Below the pieces are notes generated by a model. The model was not told the origin of the DNA. It ran no database searches and saw nothing but the letters and a program-made list of their open reading frames with translations. A program made the translations under genes and the position numbers. Below, in pieces: positions 8,921 to 17,001 of a stretch of 64,000 nt of DNA. The stretch's first letter is position 1. Each line of letters begins with the position of its first letter. The stretch spans positions 62,001-126,000 of the forward strand of contig NZ_VIVK01000002.1 in assembly GCF_007828865.1 (NCBI RefSeq), written 5' to 3'. This DNA is from Kribbella amoyensis. Lineage in GTDB: Bacteria; Actinomycetota; Actinomycetes; Propionibacteriales; Kribbellaceae.

Positions 8921-9867
8921 CACTTCTCCCTCAGCAGCCGGAACTGGATGAACGTGACGACGGCGATGACGACGAACAGCAGGTAGCTCATCGCGGTGGC
9001 CAGGCCGTAGTTGCCGAAGCCGAACTGCTGGTAGGTGTACATCGACACCGAGACGGTGCTGTTCAGCGGACCGCCCTGGGTCATCACGAACGGCTCCTCG
9101 AAGAACTGCAGGTAGCCGATCCCGGTGACGACGCTGGTGAACAGCACGGTCGGCCGCAGCAACGGCAGGATCAGGTACCGGAACCGTTGCCACGAGCCCG
9201 CACCGTCGAGCTGGCCGGCCTCCTCGACGGACTGCGGGATGCCCTGCAGTCCGGCGAGGAAGATGATCATCGCGGACCCGAAGTTGCGCCAGACCGCCAT
9301 CGCGATCAGCGACGGCATCGCCCAGGTCTTCGAGGCCAGCCAGTTCGGCCCGTCGATGCCGACCCAGCCGAGCACGGTGTTCAGCAGCCCGGCGTCCGGC
9401 GACAGCACGAACCGCCAGATCACCGCGATCGCGACGATCGACGTGACCACCGGCAGGTAGTACGCGACCTTGAACAGGCTCTGGAACTTCTTCACGCCGC
9501 GGTCCAGCAGCACCGCGGCCCCGAGCGCCGCCACCAGGGTGAGCGGGACGCCGACGACCACGAAGTACGCCGTGTTCAGCGCGGCCCGGCGGAAGGTCTC
9601 GTCGGACAGCGCCTTGACGTAGTTCTCGATCCCGACGCCGTTCACCGCGAACGGCGTCCGCAGGTCACGCTGTTTGATGTCGGTGAAGCTCATCCCCAGG
9701 GAGCCGATCACCGGTCCGGCCGAGAACGCGAGGAACAGCAGCACGAACGGCAGCGCCAGGATCCAGGCGGCGAGCGTCTGGCGGTCCAGCGGGCGGCGGC
9801 CCCGCGCCGACGGCCGGCCGGGTGGCCGGACGCGGGCAGACTTCTCCTGCAAGGTGGCGGTGGACAT
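8920..9867 (-). CDS. Carbohydrate ABC transporter permease, MalF type
   Basis: Inner-membrane permease of 315 residues. A basic N-terminal tail (PPGRPSARGRRPLDRQT) precedes the first membrane segment (LAAWILALPFVLLFLAFSAGPV), and the EAA loop reads EEAGQLDGAGSWQRFRYLILPLLRP. It pairs with the MalG-type permease downstream, which it overlaps by one base, and starts 6 bases after the binding-protein gene ends. Import of an oligosaccharide released by the GH144-type protein is the natural role. Confidence 0.93.
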   Translation of the reverse strand: MSTATLQEKSARVRPPGRPSARGRRPLDRQTLAAWILALPFVLLFLAFSAGPVIGSLGMSFTDIKQRDLRTPFAVNGVGIENYVKALSDETFRRAALNTAYFVVVGVPLTLVAALGAAVLLDRGVKKFQSLFKVAYYLPVVTSIVAIAVIWRFVLSPDAGLLNTVLGWVGIDGPNWLASKTWAMPSLIAMAVWRNFGSAMIIFLAGLQGIPQSVEEAGQLDGAGSWQRFRYLILPLLRPTVLFTSVVTGIGYLQFFEEPFVMTQGGPLNSTVSVSMYTYQQFGFGNYGLATAMSYLLFVVIAVVTFIQFRLLREK

Positions 9868-9873
9868 CCTCGA

Positions 9874-11172
9874 TCAGCTACCGGTACCGATCGACGTAGC
9901 CTTGGTCTGGATCGCCTTGGCGGTGTCGGCCGGCGACTGCCCGGCCTTGGCCATCTTCTCCACCTCGGCGTCGAACGCGGTCGCGACCTGCTCCCAGTTC
10001 ACGATGGCCGGTGGCGCCTTCGCGGTCTCCAGCTGCTTGCCGAACACCGGCAGCAGCGGGTCGGAGGCGATGCTCGGGTCCTGCCAGGCGCTCTGCACCG
10101 CGGGCAGGTCGGTGGACAGCTTGTACCACTCCGTCTGCGTCTTCGCCTCGGACAGCCACTGCACCAGCTTCCAGGCGCTGTCCTTGTTCTTGCTCGCCTT
10201 GAACACGACGAAGTTGCTGCCGCCGACGAACGACGTGGAGGTCTTGTTCTTCGGCAGTTCGAAGACGCCGATGTTCGCCTTCATCTTGTCGCCGCCGAGC
10301 TTCGCGATCGAGCCGGCCATCCACGGTCCGGAGATGAACATCGGCACCTGGCCGCTGACGAACTGCGCCTCGGTCTGGTTCGGCGGCAGGTCGGTGCCGG
10401 CCACCTTCTCGGTGAAGAAGCTCTGGTAGTACTTCAGCCCCTCCTGCATTTCCGGGGAGTCCAGGGTGAACTGCTTGTCGTCGTCGCTGGTGATGCTCGC
10501 CCCGGCCGACCAGGCGAACGGCATCACGGTCTGCCAGGACCCCTGCCCACCGGGCTGCAGGTTGATCCCGTACTTCGCGCCGGCCTTGTCCTGCATCGCC
10601 TTGGCCATCGCCTTCAGGCCGTCCCAGTCGGTCGGCGGCGTGGTGATGCCGGCCTTCGCGGCGAGGTCCTTGCGGTAGTAGACGACCCGCGTCTCGACGT
10701 ACCAGGGCACGCCGTAGCCGACGCCGCCGACCTTGGTGGTGTCCAGCGCGCCCGGGAAGAAGCCGGCCGTGTCGAAGCCGTTCGGCGTCGGGTCGAGCGC
10801 GTCCAGGCCGGCGAACTCACCCATCCAGGTGGTGCCGACCATTGCGGCGTCCGGCAGCGACTGCGCGGTGATCGCGGTGGTGAACTTGTTGTGCGCCGCG
10901 TCCCACGGGATCGGGGTGACGGTCACCTTGGTGCCGGGGTTGGCCTGTTCGAAGGCCTTGGTCAGCTGGGGCAGGTTCTCGCCCTCGGTGCCCATCGCCC
11001 ACACGGTCAGGTCGCCGGTGGCCGGTCCGCTGCCCACGCTGGTGGTCGACTCGGGTGCCGCGGCGCCGGAGTCCTCCGACCGGCCGCAGCCGGCCAGGGC
11101 GAGCGCGGTGGCGGTCAGTAGCGCGCCGCCGGTCACCAGCCGGCGGCGGACCCGGTTGGTCTGGGTGAACAT
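9874..11172 (-). CDS. Extracellular solute-binding lipoprotein of a sugar ABC transporter
   Basis: Family-1 solute-binding protein of 432 residues. A basic N-region and hydrophobic stretch end in the lipobox LAGC (Cys about 29), so it is anchored to the outer face of the membrane. The mature part has the usual binding-protein pattern (LTVWAMGTEGENLPQL, NPGTKVTVTPIPWD, WYVETRVVYYRKDL, FISGPWMAGSI). It captures the carbohydrate for the two permeases that follow. It begins 11 bases after the LacI gene ends, so it is co-transcribed with its regulator. Confidence 0.93.
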   Translation of the reverse strand: MFTQTNRVRRRLVTGGALLTATALALAGCGRSEDSGAAAPESTTSVGSGPATGDLTVWAMGTEGENLPQLTKAFEQANPGTKVTVTPIPWDAAHNKFTTAITAQSLPDAAMVGTTWMGEFAGLDALDPTPNGFDTAGFFPGALDTTKVGGVGYGVPWYVETRVVYYRKDLAAKAGITTPPTDWDGLKAMAKAMQDKAGAKYGINLQPGGQGSWQTVMPFAWSAGASITSDDDKQFTLDSPEMQEGLKYYQSFFTEKVAGTDLPPNQTEAQFVSGQVPMFISGPWMAGSIAKLGGDKMKANIGVFELPKNKTSTSFVGGSNFVVFKASKNKDSAWKLVQWLSEAKTQTEWYKLSTDLPAVQSAWQDPSIASDPLLPVFGKQLETAKAPPAIVNWEQVATAFDAEVEKMAKAGQSPADTAKAIQTKATSIGTGS

Positions 11173-11183
11173 CGTGTTTCTCC

Positions 11184-12224
11184 TCAGTTGGAAGGGGTGG
11201 TGGAGCCTGCTTCCCCCGATGCCGTGCCGCAGCTGTCGCGCAGCACGAGTTGTGTGGCCAGTACGTCGTTGCGCGCGCGGGACCGTTCGCCCGTCACGCG
11301 TTCGTGCAGTCGTTGGGCGGCGAGCCGGCCGAGTTCGGCCATCGGCTGCCGCACGGTGGTCAATCCGGGCGACACGTACCGCGCCGCCATCACGTCGTCC
11401 CAGCCGGTGACGACGATGTCGGCCGGGACACAGAGCCCGCCCGCGGTCAGCGTCTTCACCGCGGCCAGGGCGAGCTCGTCGTTCGCACAGACCAGGCCGC
11501 CCGGCCGCTCGGTTGCCGCGAGCAACGTCTTGGCGAGGGCGGTGCCGGCGTCCTCGGTCAGCGGTACCCGGGCCGGCTCCGGGACGGCGAGTCCGTGGTC
11601 ACGGTGCGCCTTGGAGAACCCGGCGTACCGCTCGGACACGTCGTACGAGCTGGCCGGGTCGCCGACGAAGAGCAGATCGGGACGGCCGTGGCCGAGCAGC
11701 CGGGTGGTGAGCTGTTCGGCACTCGCGGCGCTCTCGCTACGCACTGTGTCGCAGCCGGGGATCGGGGGATGGGCGACGACCACGACCGGGACCTTGGCGC
11801 GGCGCAGGCCCTGGATCGCGGCCAGGTCCAGAGCGTTGCCGTGGACAACGATCCCGTCGACCCGGCCGGCCAGGTCGCGCAGGCTGCGGCGTGGATCCGG
11901 GTTGCCGTGCGTGACGGTGAGGATCACGCTCTGGCCGTGTTCGCCGGCCCAGCGTTCGTACCCCATCAGCAGGTCGCCGTAGAACGGTCCGGCCAGGTCG
12001 GGCAGGACCAGTCCGTGTGCCTCGTGCCGTTGCACCGCGAGACTCCGGGCGGCGCGCAGCGGGACGTAGTTCAGCTCGTGGGCGGCTTGGTCCACCCGGG
12101 CACGGGCCTTCTCCGACACCGGTCCGGTGCCCTGCAGGACCCGCGAAACCGTCGCGATCGACAGCTTCGCGAGCGCGGCGACGTCGTAGATCGTCGCCGG
12201 CCTGCCGGTGGGTCCGGAAGCCAC
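11184..12224 (-). CDS. LacI family transcriptional repressor
   Basis: Repressor of 346 residues. The LacI headpiece TIYDVAALAKLSIATVSRVLQG is at about residues 11-32, with the hinge region to about 65; a periplasmic-binding-protein-like sensor domain follows (VDGIVVHGNAL, VVTGWDDVMAARYVSPGLTTV). The start is GTG 12224 with AGGAGG just upstream. It is the first gene of a leftward operon continuing through the importer and both glycosidase genes, so it should repress the set including itself until an oligosaccharide binds. A LacI-type palindrome lies 25 bases upstream of the start. Confidence 0.94.
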   Translation of the reverse strand: MASGPTGRPATIYDVAALAKLSIATVSRVLQGTGPVSEKARARVDQAAHELNYVPLRAARSLAVQRHEAHGLVLPDLAGPFYGDLLMGYERWAGEHGQSVILTVTHGNPDPRRSLRDLAGRVDGIVVHGNALDLAAIQGLRRAKVPVVVVAHPPIPGCDTVRSESAASAEQLTTRLLGHGRPDLLFVGDPASSYDVSERYAGFSKAHRDHGLAVPEPARVPLTEDAGTALAKTLLAATERPGGLVCANDELALAAVKTLTAGGLCVPADIVVTGWDDVMAARYVSPGLTTVRQPMAELGRLAAQRLHERVTGERSRARNDVLATQLVLRDSCGTASGEAGSTTPSN

Positions 12225-12248
12225 TGTGGTTCCTCCTGGCGGACGAAG

Positions 12249-12262
12249 TGGAAGCGCTTACA
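12249..12262. promoter_or_regulatory. LacI-type operator upstream of the sugar operon
   Basis: TGGAAGCGCTTACA contains the perfect palindrome AAGCGCTT at 12252-12259, the usual core of LacI/GalR-family operators. On the minus strand a -10-like TAGCAA (12271-12266) precedes it, placing the operator at about +1 of the six-gene operon. Confidence 0.65.
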
Positions 12263-12340
12263 GTTTTGCTACCCTGCCCTGGATCGTTCAAACGGTCAAG
12301 GGTTCGGCGTCCCCGGCTTCCGGTCTGCGAAGATGACAGC

Positions 12341-12916
12341 GTGACCACACAGGAACGAAAGGACCGGGTTTTCCTGGTCCGCCACGGGGAGACCGAGTGG
12401 AGCAAGTCGGGCCGGCACACCTCGGTCACCGACCTGCCGCTGACCGCCGAGGGTGAGCATGTCGCGGCGAGCCTGACCCCGCGGCTGGCGGGGGAGTCGT
12501 TCGATCTGGTGCTCACGTCGCCGCGCCGCCGTGCCCGCCGTACCGCCGAACTCGCCGGTTTCCCCGAGGCTCAGGTCGACGACGACCTGGTCGAGTGGAA
12601 CTACGGCGACTACGAAGGCGTCACGACCGCCGAGATCCGCGAGACCGTCCCCGGCTGGACCGTGTGGGACAACCCGGTCCCCCACGGCGAAACCCCCGCC
12701 GAAGTCTCGGCCCGGCTCGACCGTGTCACCGCCCGCCTCGCCGCGGTTCCCGGCGACGCGCTGGTCTTCGGCCACTCCCACGCCCTCCGAGCCCTCACCG
12801 CCCGTTGGCTCGAACTCGACGTCACCGAAGGCCGCCACTTCGTCCTCAACACCGCCACCCTCTCGGTCCTCGGCTGGGAACGTGGCTCCCCCGCAATCCT
12901 CCACTGGAACAGCTGA
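12341..12916 (+). CDS. Histidine phosphatase (phosphoglycerate mutase-like)
   Basis: Cytoplasmic phosphatase of 191 residues. The catalytic RHGETEW is at residues 14-20 and the second conserved His is in GHSHALRAL. Family members dephosphorylate small phosphate esters through a phosphohistidine; the substrate cannot be assigned. The GTG start is chosen because the family begins just before the RHG motif, although the frame is open further upstream. It is divergent from the LacI gene and ends at a hairpin shared with the convergent AbiEi-like gene. Confidence 0.88.
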   Translation: MTTQERKDRVFLVRHGETEWSKSGRHTSVTDLPLTAEGEHVAASLTPRLAGESFDLVLTSPRRRARRTAELAGFPEAQVDDDLVEWNYGDYEGVTTAEIRETVPGWTVWDNPVPHGETPAEVSARLDRVTARLAAVPGDALVFGHSHALRALTARWLELDVTEGRHFVLNTATLSVLGWERGSPAILHWNS

Positions 12917-12967
12917 CGGTTTGTGGAACCTTCTGCGCGCTATACGGCCAAAACGTTCCACAAACCG
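12917..12967. terminator. Long hairpin between convergent genes; arm codes for the AbiEi-like C-terminus
   Basis: CGGTTTGTGGAAC (12917-12929) and its exact complement GTTCCACAAACCG (12955-12967) form a perfect 13-bp stem; pairing resumes after single mismatches toward the loop. It follows the phosphatase stop directly. The second arm and part of the loop encode the last residues (GLWNVLAV) of the minus-strand gene, whose stop lies in the loop. The outer sequence GGTTTGTGGAAC recurs at 13988-13999. Confidence 0.6.
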
Positions 12968-13920
12968 GCGACCGGACACCTCGGTGAGCAGGGGCTTGCG
13001 TTCAGGGTCGGTTGGGTACGGCGCAGCACTTCGAGTACCTGGACGGCGGCCTCGCACGCCCGGTTCGTCACGTCGAACCACCCGTACCGCAAGGTCGCCT
13101 CGGCCCGCAGCGTGGCGCGATTGTCCCGATCGAGATCTCGCCACCGCTGCCGCGGCACGAGGTGCAGCCGCCCGTCGAGTTCGACGAGCAACGCGAACCC
13201 GTCGTAGTACACATCGGTGAACTCACCGTCCACCGCCCGCTGTCGGGTCCCGCGTGGCAACCCGTGCCGTCGCTCCACGTCGCGCAGGTACCGAAGCTCC
13301 AACAGCGAGTGCGACCCGTCCGCGACGTCACGCAGGACCGGCCGCAATGCCCTGCGATGACGGAGCCGCGGACGCGTCTCCAGGGCCCGCAGGATCGCGG
13401 ACGGATCGACACGCCCGCTCTGGCAGGCCTCGGCGATGACGGCTGCCGCGCTGTCCAGCGTTGCGGAGACCCCCACGATGTCCAGTACCGCGTCGGCGGG
13501 CGTCCGCCGGGGTGGCAGCACCCGCGCGAGTCGCCCGGCCCAGTGCTCGTCGCGGTGGATCACCAGGTGTGGCTGTGGTCGGACCTTCCGCTGTTTCGGG
13601 ATGGTGATGTAGACGGGGCGAGCGGCGTCGCGCTTGAGTAGACCGAGCTGTTCGGCTGCCGTGTAGTGGCTCCATGCCGCGTCGGGGCCGGCGTAGAGCA
13701 GGGCGGCGAGCAGACGTTCGTAGTACCCGATCGGTCCGGTGTGGGTGGCGTAGACGCCGGGATGGACCACCTGCCAGCGCCGGCCGCGCAACCCGCGCTT
13801 GATCCGCGACTCCGGCCACCCGGCGGCCTGGAGTTGCCCACGCGACACGATCCGGAGCTGGTCGTGGATGAGGGCGTGAACGCCGTCGGCCTCCAGCTGT
13901 CCTTGCCACCACCACTCCAC
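12940..13920 (-). CDS. AbiEi-like N-terminal domain, DUF559-type C-terminal domain protein
   Basis: Protein of about 326 residues. The N-terminal part resembles the winged-helix AbiEi antitoxin domain (IVSRGQLQAAGWPESRIKRGLRG, HPGVYATHTGP). The C-terminal part resembles the DUF559/Vsr-like nuclease fold (VDGEFTDVYYDGFALLVELDGRLH). Such proteins are common in actinobacteria, usually without the AbiEii toxin partner, and their function is not established. No partner gene is present. The GTG start at 13920 is the best of several in-frame options, with no clear ribosome-binding site. Its coding end runs into a hairpin (12917-12967), and a similar hairpin lies upstream at 13991-14031. Confidence 0.65.
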   Translation of the reverse strand: MEWWWQGQLEADGVHALIHDQLRIVSRGQLQAAGWPESRIKRGLRGRRWQVVHPGVYATHTGPIGYYERLLAALLYAGPDAAWSHYTAAEQLGLLKRDAARPVYITIPKQRKVRPQPHLVIHRDEHWAGRLARVLPPRRTPADAVLDIVGVSATLDSAAAVIAEACQSGRVDPSAILRALETRPRLRHRRALRPVLRDVADGSHSLLELRYLRDVERRHGLPRGTRQRAVDGEFTDVYYDGFALLVELDGRLHLVPRQRWRDLDRDNRATLRAEATLRYGWFDVTNRACEAAVQVLEVLRRTQPTLNASPCSPRCPVAGLWNVLAV

Positions 13921-13990
13921 CCACCCAAGCCTGCCGCACTTCCCCACCCCCGGCGCCGCCCCCTGTGGACAACGGCGCCGGCCGCCGGTT

Positions 13991-14031
13991 TGTGGAACTA
14001 AATGACCCTGGGGCGGACATTTAGTTCCACA
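13991..14031. terminator. Perfect 14-bp hairpin after the GNAT gene
   Basis: TGTGGAACTAAATG (13991-14004) pairs exactly with CATTTAGTTCCACA (14018-14031) around a 13-base loop. It starts two bases beyond the stop of the leftward GNAT gene and precedes the AbiEi-like gene, so it probably ends GNAT transcription. The stem tip GGTTTGTGGAAC matches the hairpin at 12917. Confidence 0.6.
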
Positions 14032-14033
14032 CA

Positions 14034-14852
14034 TCACGGTCGGGTCGCGGGCGGTGAGGGTGGCTTGGCCGTGGAGGCCCACTCGTAGAGGTCGATCGAG
14101 CAGTACTCGCGGAAGCCGAGCCCCGCGTAGACGGACCGGCCCGCGGGGGACGAGCCGAGGACGGCATGCGTCGCGACGTCCTCGGCCGCGCGGACGGCGG
14201 CGCGGGTGATCGCGGCACCGATGCCCTTCCGGCGAACCTCCGGGACCGTCATGACGAAGTACACCCCTGCGATCCCCGGGGTCAGGAAGATCGTGGTCGT
14301 CGCCACCGGTTCACCGTCGAGCCACCCGAGGTAGTGCCGCCACGGATCGCCGAGCCCTTCCCTTCGGTAGATCTCGGCGACCCAGTCCGCCTCCTTCGGA
14401 CCCTCCCCGAACCCGCGCGCGAGCGTGGTCGCCCAGGTACCGAGGTCGGCGTCGTCCTCGACCCGGATGATGCGGAGCTGGTCCGGTCCGAGCGGCTCGT
14501 CGCTCAGGTCGGCGAGCGCGACCGCCATCCCAGGTTCGCCACCGGCCGCGGTGAATCCCGCCTTCGTGAGTCGGACGCCGAGATCCGCGGGCCGCATCGA
14601 AGGCCCGACATGCCAGCACCCCGGAACGCCCTTGTCCTGCAGTAGTTCCAGCGACTCCGCGATGACCGCGTCCGCGTTGCCCGGAGAGAGATCGGCCCCG
14701 ACCACGGCGTTGTGATAGTCGATCGGCGACCCCCCGATCGTCCACCGCACCACCCCGTCGTCCCGCTGCTCCCCACCCCCAGCAGCGCCCATCCGCACCA
14801 GCAACTCGGCCAAGTTCCCCTCGATGGCCCTGACCATTCCGGCATCGTCCAT
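14034..14852 (-). CDS. GNAT family N-acetyltransferase
   Basis: Acetyltransferase of 272 residues. The acetyl-CoA motif is in the C-terminal half (VYFVMTVPEVRRKGIGAAITRAAVRAA, with R-x-x-G-x-G/A) and the family's terminal GLGFREY follows. The N-terminal half looks like a second, degenerate GNAT-like domain (GVPGCWHVGPSMRP, GFTAAGGEPGMAVAL). ATG 14852 is preferred to a TTG one codon earlier. The substrate is unknown. It stands alone, with a terminator hairpin directly after its stop. Confidence 0.85.
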   Translation of the reverse strand: MDDAGMVRAIEGNLAELLVRMGAAGGGEQRDDGVVRWTIGGSPIDYHNAVVGADLSPGNADAVIAESLELLQDKGVPGCWHVGPSMRPADLGVRLTKAGFTAAGGEPGMAVALADLSDEPLGPDQLRIIRVEDDADLGTWATTLARGFGEGPKEADWVAEIYRREGLGDPWRHYLGWLDGEPVATTTIFLTPGIAGVYFVMTVPEVRRKGIGAAITRAAVRAAEDVATHAVLGSSPAGRSVYAGLGFREYCSIDLYEWASTAKPPSPPATRP

Positions 14853-15020
14853 CAACTCAGTATCACGGCATGGTCACCTGCCGTCGCGTCAGTTCCGTGA
14901 GAGCGGCGTGACAGCTCGCAGGTACCGGCCGGCGCGCAGGGCGACGAGTTCCCCGGCGTGTACCCGACTATCGCGGCGGGTTGGTACTACATCAGCTACT
15001 GACGCGCCGCGGTCGATGGT

Positions 15021-15437
15021 CTAACCGGGCAGGGCGTTCCACTGGGAGAGGGTGGAGACGAGGAGGGTGGTGGTCGGGAGGGACCGGAACTCGGCCCGGT
15101 CGACGAAGCGGGCTTCGGTGGCGTCGTCGCCGGGGGTGAGGTCGCCGCCGACCGCTTCGGCTTCGTAGTCGCGGATGACGTAGAGGGTGTTGCCCGGGCC
15201 CTCGCGTTCCACCTCGCCGACGAGGTCCCCGACCACCACCTCGAGACCGGTCTCCTCGGCCACCTCGCGCACCACCGCGGCCGGATCGTCCTCACCCGGT
15301 TCGACCCGTCCACCCGGCAGCGACCACAACCCCCGGCCAGGCTCGTTCGCCCGGCGGATCACCAACAACCGGTGCTGCTCGTCGTACACGAGCGCCCCCA
15401 CACAGTCGACCCGGTCACGTTCCATGGGGAGAACCAT
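15021..15437 (-). CDS. NUDIX hydrolase
   Basis: Small pyrophosphohydrolase of 138 residues. The NUDIX box is complete (GGRVEPGEDD...REVAEETGLEV, G-x5-E-x7-REVxEETG). It would hydrolyse a nucleoside diphosphate linked to another group; the substrate is not predictable. ATG 15437 has GGACGA upstream and is used here; ATG 15425, four codons later, is an alternative that begins directly at the domain (MERDRVDCVGALV). It is divergent from the PHP gene, with only 68 bases for both promoters. Confidence 0.9.
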   Translation of the reverse strand: MVLPMERDRVDCVGALVYDEQHRLLVIRRANEPGRGLWSLPGGRVEPGEDDPAAVVREVAEETGLEVVVGDLVGEVEREGPGNTLYVIRDYEAEAVGGDLTPGDDATEARFVDRAEFRSLPTTTLLVSTLSQWNALPG

Positions 15438-15505
15438 AAAAGTCGTCCGCGCGCACCGATAGCATCTGCGTCGAGAGCTGTCCAGAGAAGGGACCCCGAT
15501 CGCTC

Positions 15506-16387
15506 GTGCGCATCGACCTGCACACCCATTCGAACCGCTCGGACGGCACCGACCCGGTCGACGTCCTGATCGCGCATGCGCAGCGGGACGGGCTGGATGT
15601 GATCGCCGTCACCGATCACGACACGGCTGACGGCTGGGCCGACGGGCGCCGGGCCGCCGAGGACCTCGGGATCGGCTTCGTGCCGGGGATCGAGATCTCC
15701 TGCAAGCTGAACGGCATCTCCGTCCACCTGCTCGGATATCTGCTCGACCCGGCGTACGCCCCGTTGGCCGAGGAGCTGCGGATCGTCCGCGACGGCCGGA
15801 CCGAGCGGATCCCGTCGATCGTCGCCCGGCTGAACGGTCTCGGCGTCCGGCTCACCGTGGACGAGGTGCTCGCCCAGGCCACCGGTACGCCGTCCGTCGG
15901 CCGCCCGCACGTCGCCGACGCGCTGGTCGCGAACGGCACGGTCGCCACCCGGAGCGAGGCGTTCGACAAGTACCTCGCGGACGGTCGGGCCGGGCACGTG
16001 TCGCACTACGCGATCGACCCGGCGCGCGCGATCGACCTGGTCCGCGCGGCCGGCGGTGTGCCGGTGATCGCGCACCCGTGGGGCCGGTCCAGCTACAAGG
16101 TGGTGACCGCGGAGACGATCGCCCGCCTGGTCGCCGACCACGGGCTGGCCGGGATCGAGGTCGACCACCAGGACCACTCGCCGGAGTCGCGCGCCACCCT
16201 GCGGGGGATCGCGGACGACCTCGGCATCATCGCCACCGGTTCGTCGGACCACCACGGGGTGGGCAAGATCGACCACGACCTGGGCGTGAACACCACCGAG
16301 CCGGAGCAGTTCGAGCGACTGCTGGAGGTGGCCAAGGCGAACGCGGCCGCCAGTGACGCGACGGTGCCCGAGGCCTATCTGCCGTGA
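15506..16387 (+). CDS. PHP domain phosphoesterase
   Basis: Metal-dependent phosphoesterase of 293 residues. All PHP motifs are visible: DLHTHSNRSDGT at the N-terminus, TDHDTADG, PGIEIS, AHPWG near residue 195, and SSDHHG near 250. Related proteins are 5'-3' exonucleases/RNases (YciV/RNase AM) or 3',5'-nucleoside bisphosphate phosphatases, so a nucleic-acid or nucleotide end product is likely. GTG start. It heads an overlapping operon with MarC (GTGA) and a RecB-like nuclease. Confidence 0.88.
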   Translation: MRIDLHTHSNRSDGTDPVDVLIAHAQRDGLDVIAVTDHDTADGWADGRRAAEDLGIGFVPGIEISCKLNGISVHLLGYLLDPAYAPLAEELRIVRDGRTERIPSIVARLNGLGVRLTVDEVLAQATGTPSVGRPHVADALVANGTVATRSEAFDKYLADGRAGHVSHYAIDPARAIDLVRAAGGVPVIAHPWGRSSYKVVTAETIARLVADHGLAGIEVDHQDHSPESRATLRGIADDLGIIATGSSDHHGVGKIDHDLGVNTTEPEQFERLLEVAKANAAASDATVPEAYLP

Positions 16388-17001
16388 ACGATGTCATCAA
16401 CCTCACGCTGCTGAGCGAGGTGTTCGTCACGCTGTTCGTGATCATGGACCCGCCCGGGACGGTCCCGGTCTTCATCTCGCTGACGGCCGGTCAGTCCCGC
16501 GCGGTCCGGAAGAAGGCCGCCTGGCAGGCGGTCCTGGTCGCGTTCGGCGTGATCGTGGTGTTCGCCGCGTTCGGGCAGCAGATCCTGCACCACCTCGGGA
16601 TCACATTGCCGGCCCTGCAGTGCGCGGGAGGTCTGCTGCTCCTGCTGATCGCGCTGCAGCTGCTTACCGACACCGCCGAGGACCCGGTCCAGACCAAGAA
16701 CGTGAACATCGCCTTCGTCCCGCTCGGTACGCCGCTGCTGGCCGGCCCGGGCGCGATCGTGGCGACGATGGTGTTCGTCCAGCGCGCGAACGGGTCCTTC
16801 CCCGACGTGGCGGCGATCTCGATCGGGATCGTGCTGATCCACCTGGTGATGTGGCTGACGCTGCGGTTCTCCGGCGTGATCATGCGGGTCCTCGGTGAGA
16901 ACGGCGTCCTGCTGGTGACCCGGATCGCCGGTCTGCTGCTGAGCGCGATCGCGGTCCAGCTGGTCGCCGACGCGGTCGCGGACTTCATCAAGGCGGGCTG
17001 A
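16384..17001 (+). CDS. MarC family integral membrane protein
   Basis: Membrane protein of 205 residues with about six hydrophobic helices. The MarC pattern is clear: LFVIMDPPGTVPVF, then IAFVPLGTPLLAGPGAIVATMVF. The biochemical role of MarC proteins is unknown; an early link to antibiotic resistance in Escherichia coli was not sustained. The start overlaps the PHP stop by four bases and the stop overlaps the nuclease start by one base (TGATG), so all three are translated in series. Confidence 0.9.
   Translation: MNDVINLTLLSEVFVTLFVIMDPPGTVPVFISLTAGQSRAVRKKAAWQAVLVAFGVIVVFAAFGQQILHHLGITLPALQCAGGLLLLLIALQLLTDTAEDPVQTKNVNIAFVPLGTPLLAGPGAIVATMVFVQRANGSFPDVAAISIGIVLIHLVMWLTLRFSGVIMRVLGENGVLLVTRIAGLLLSAIAVQLVADAVADFIKAG

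Noticed and set aside
12940..13920. Type IV AbiE toxin-antitoxin system
   Set aside because: Only an AbiEi-like domain is present and no AbiEii-type nucleotidyltransferase is adjacent.
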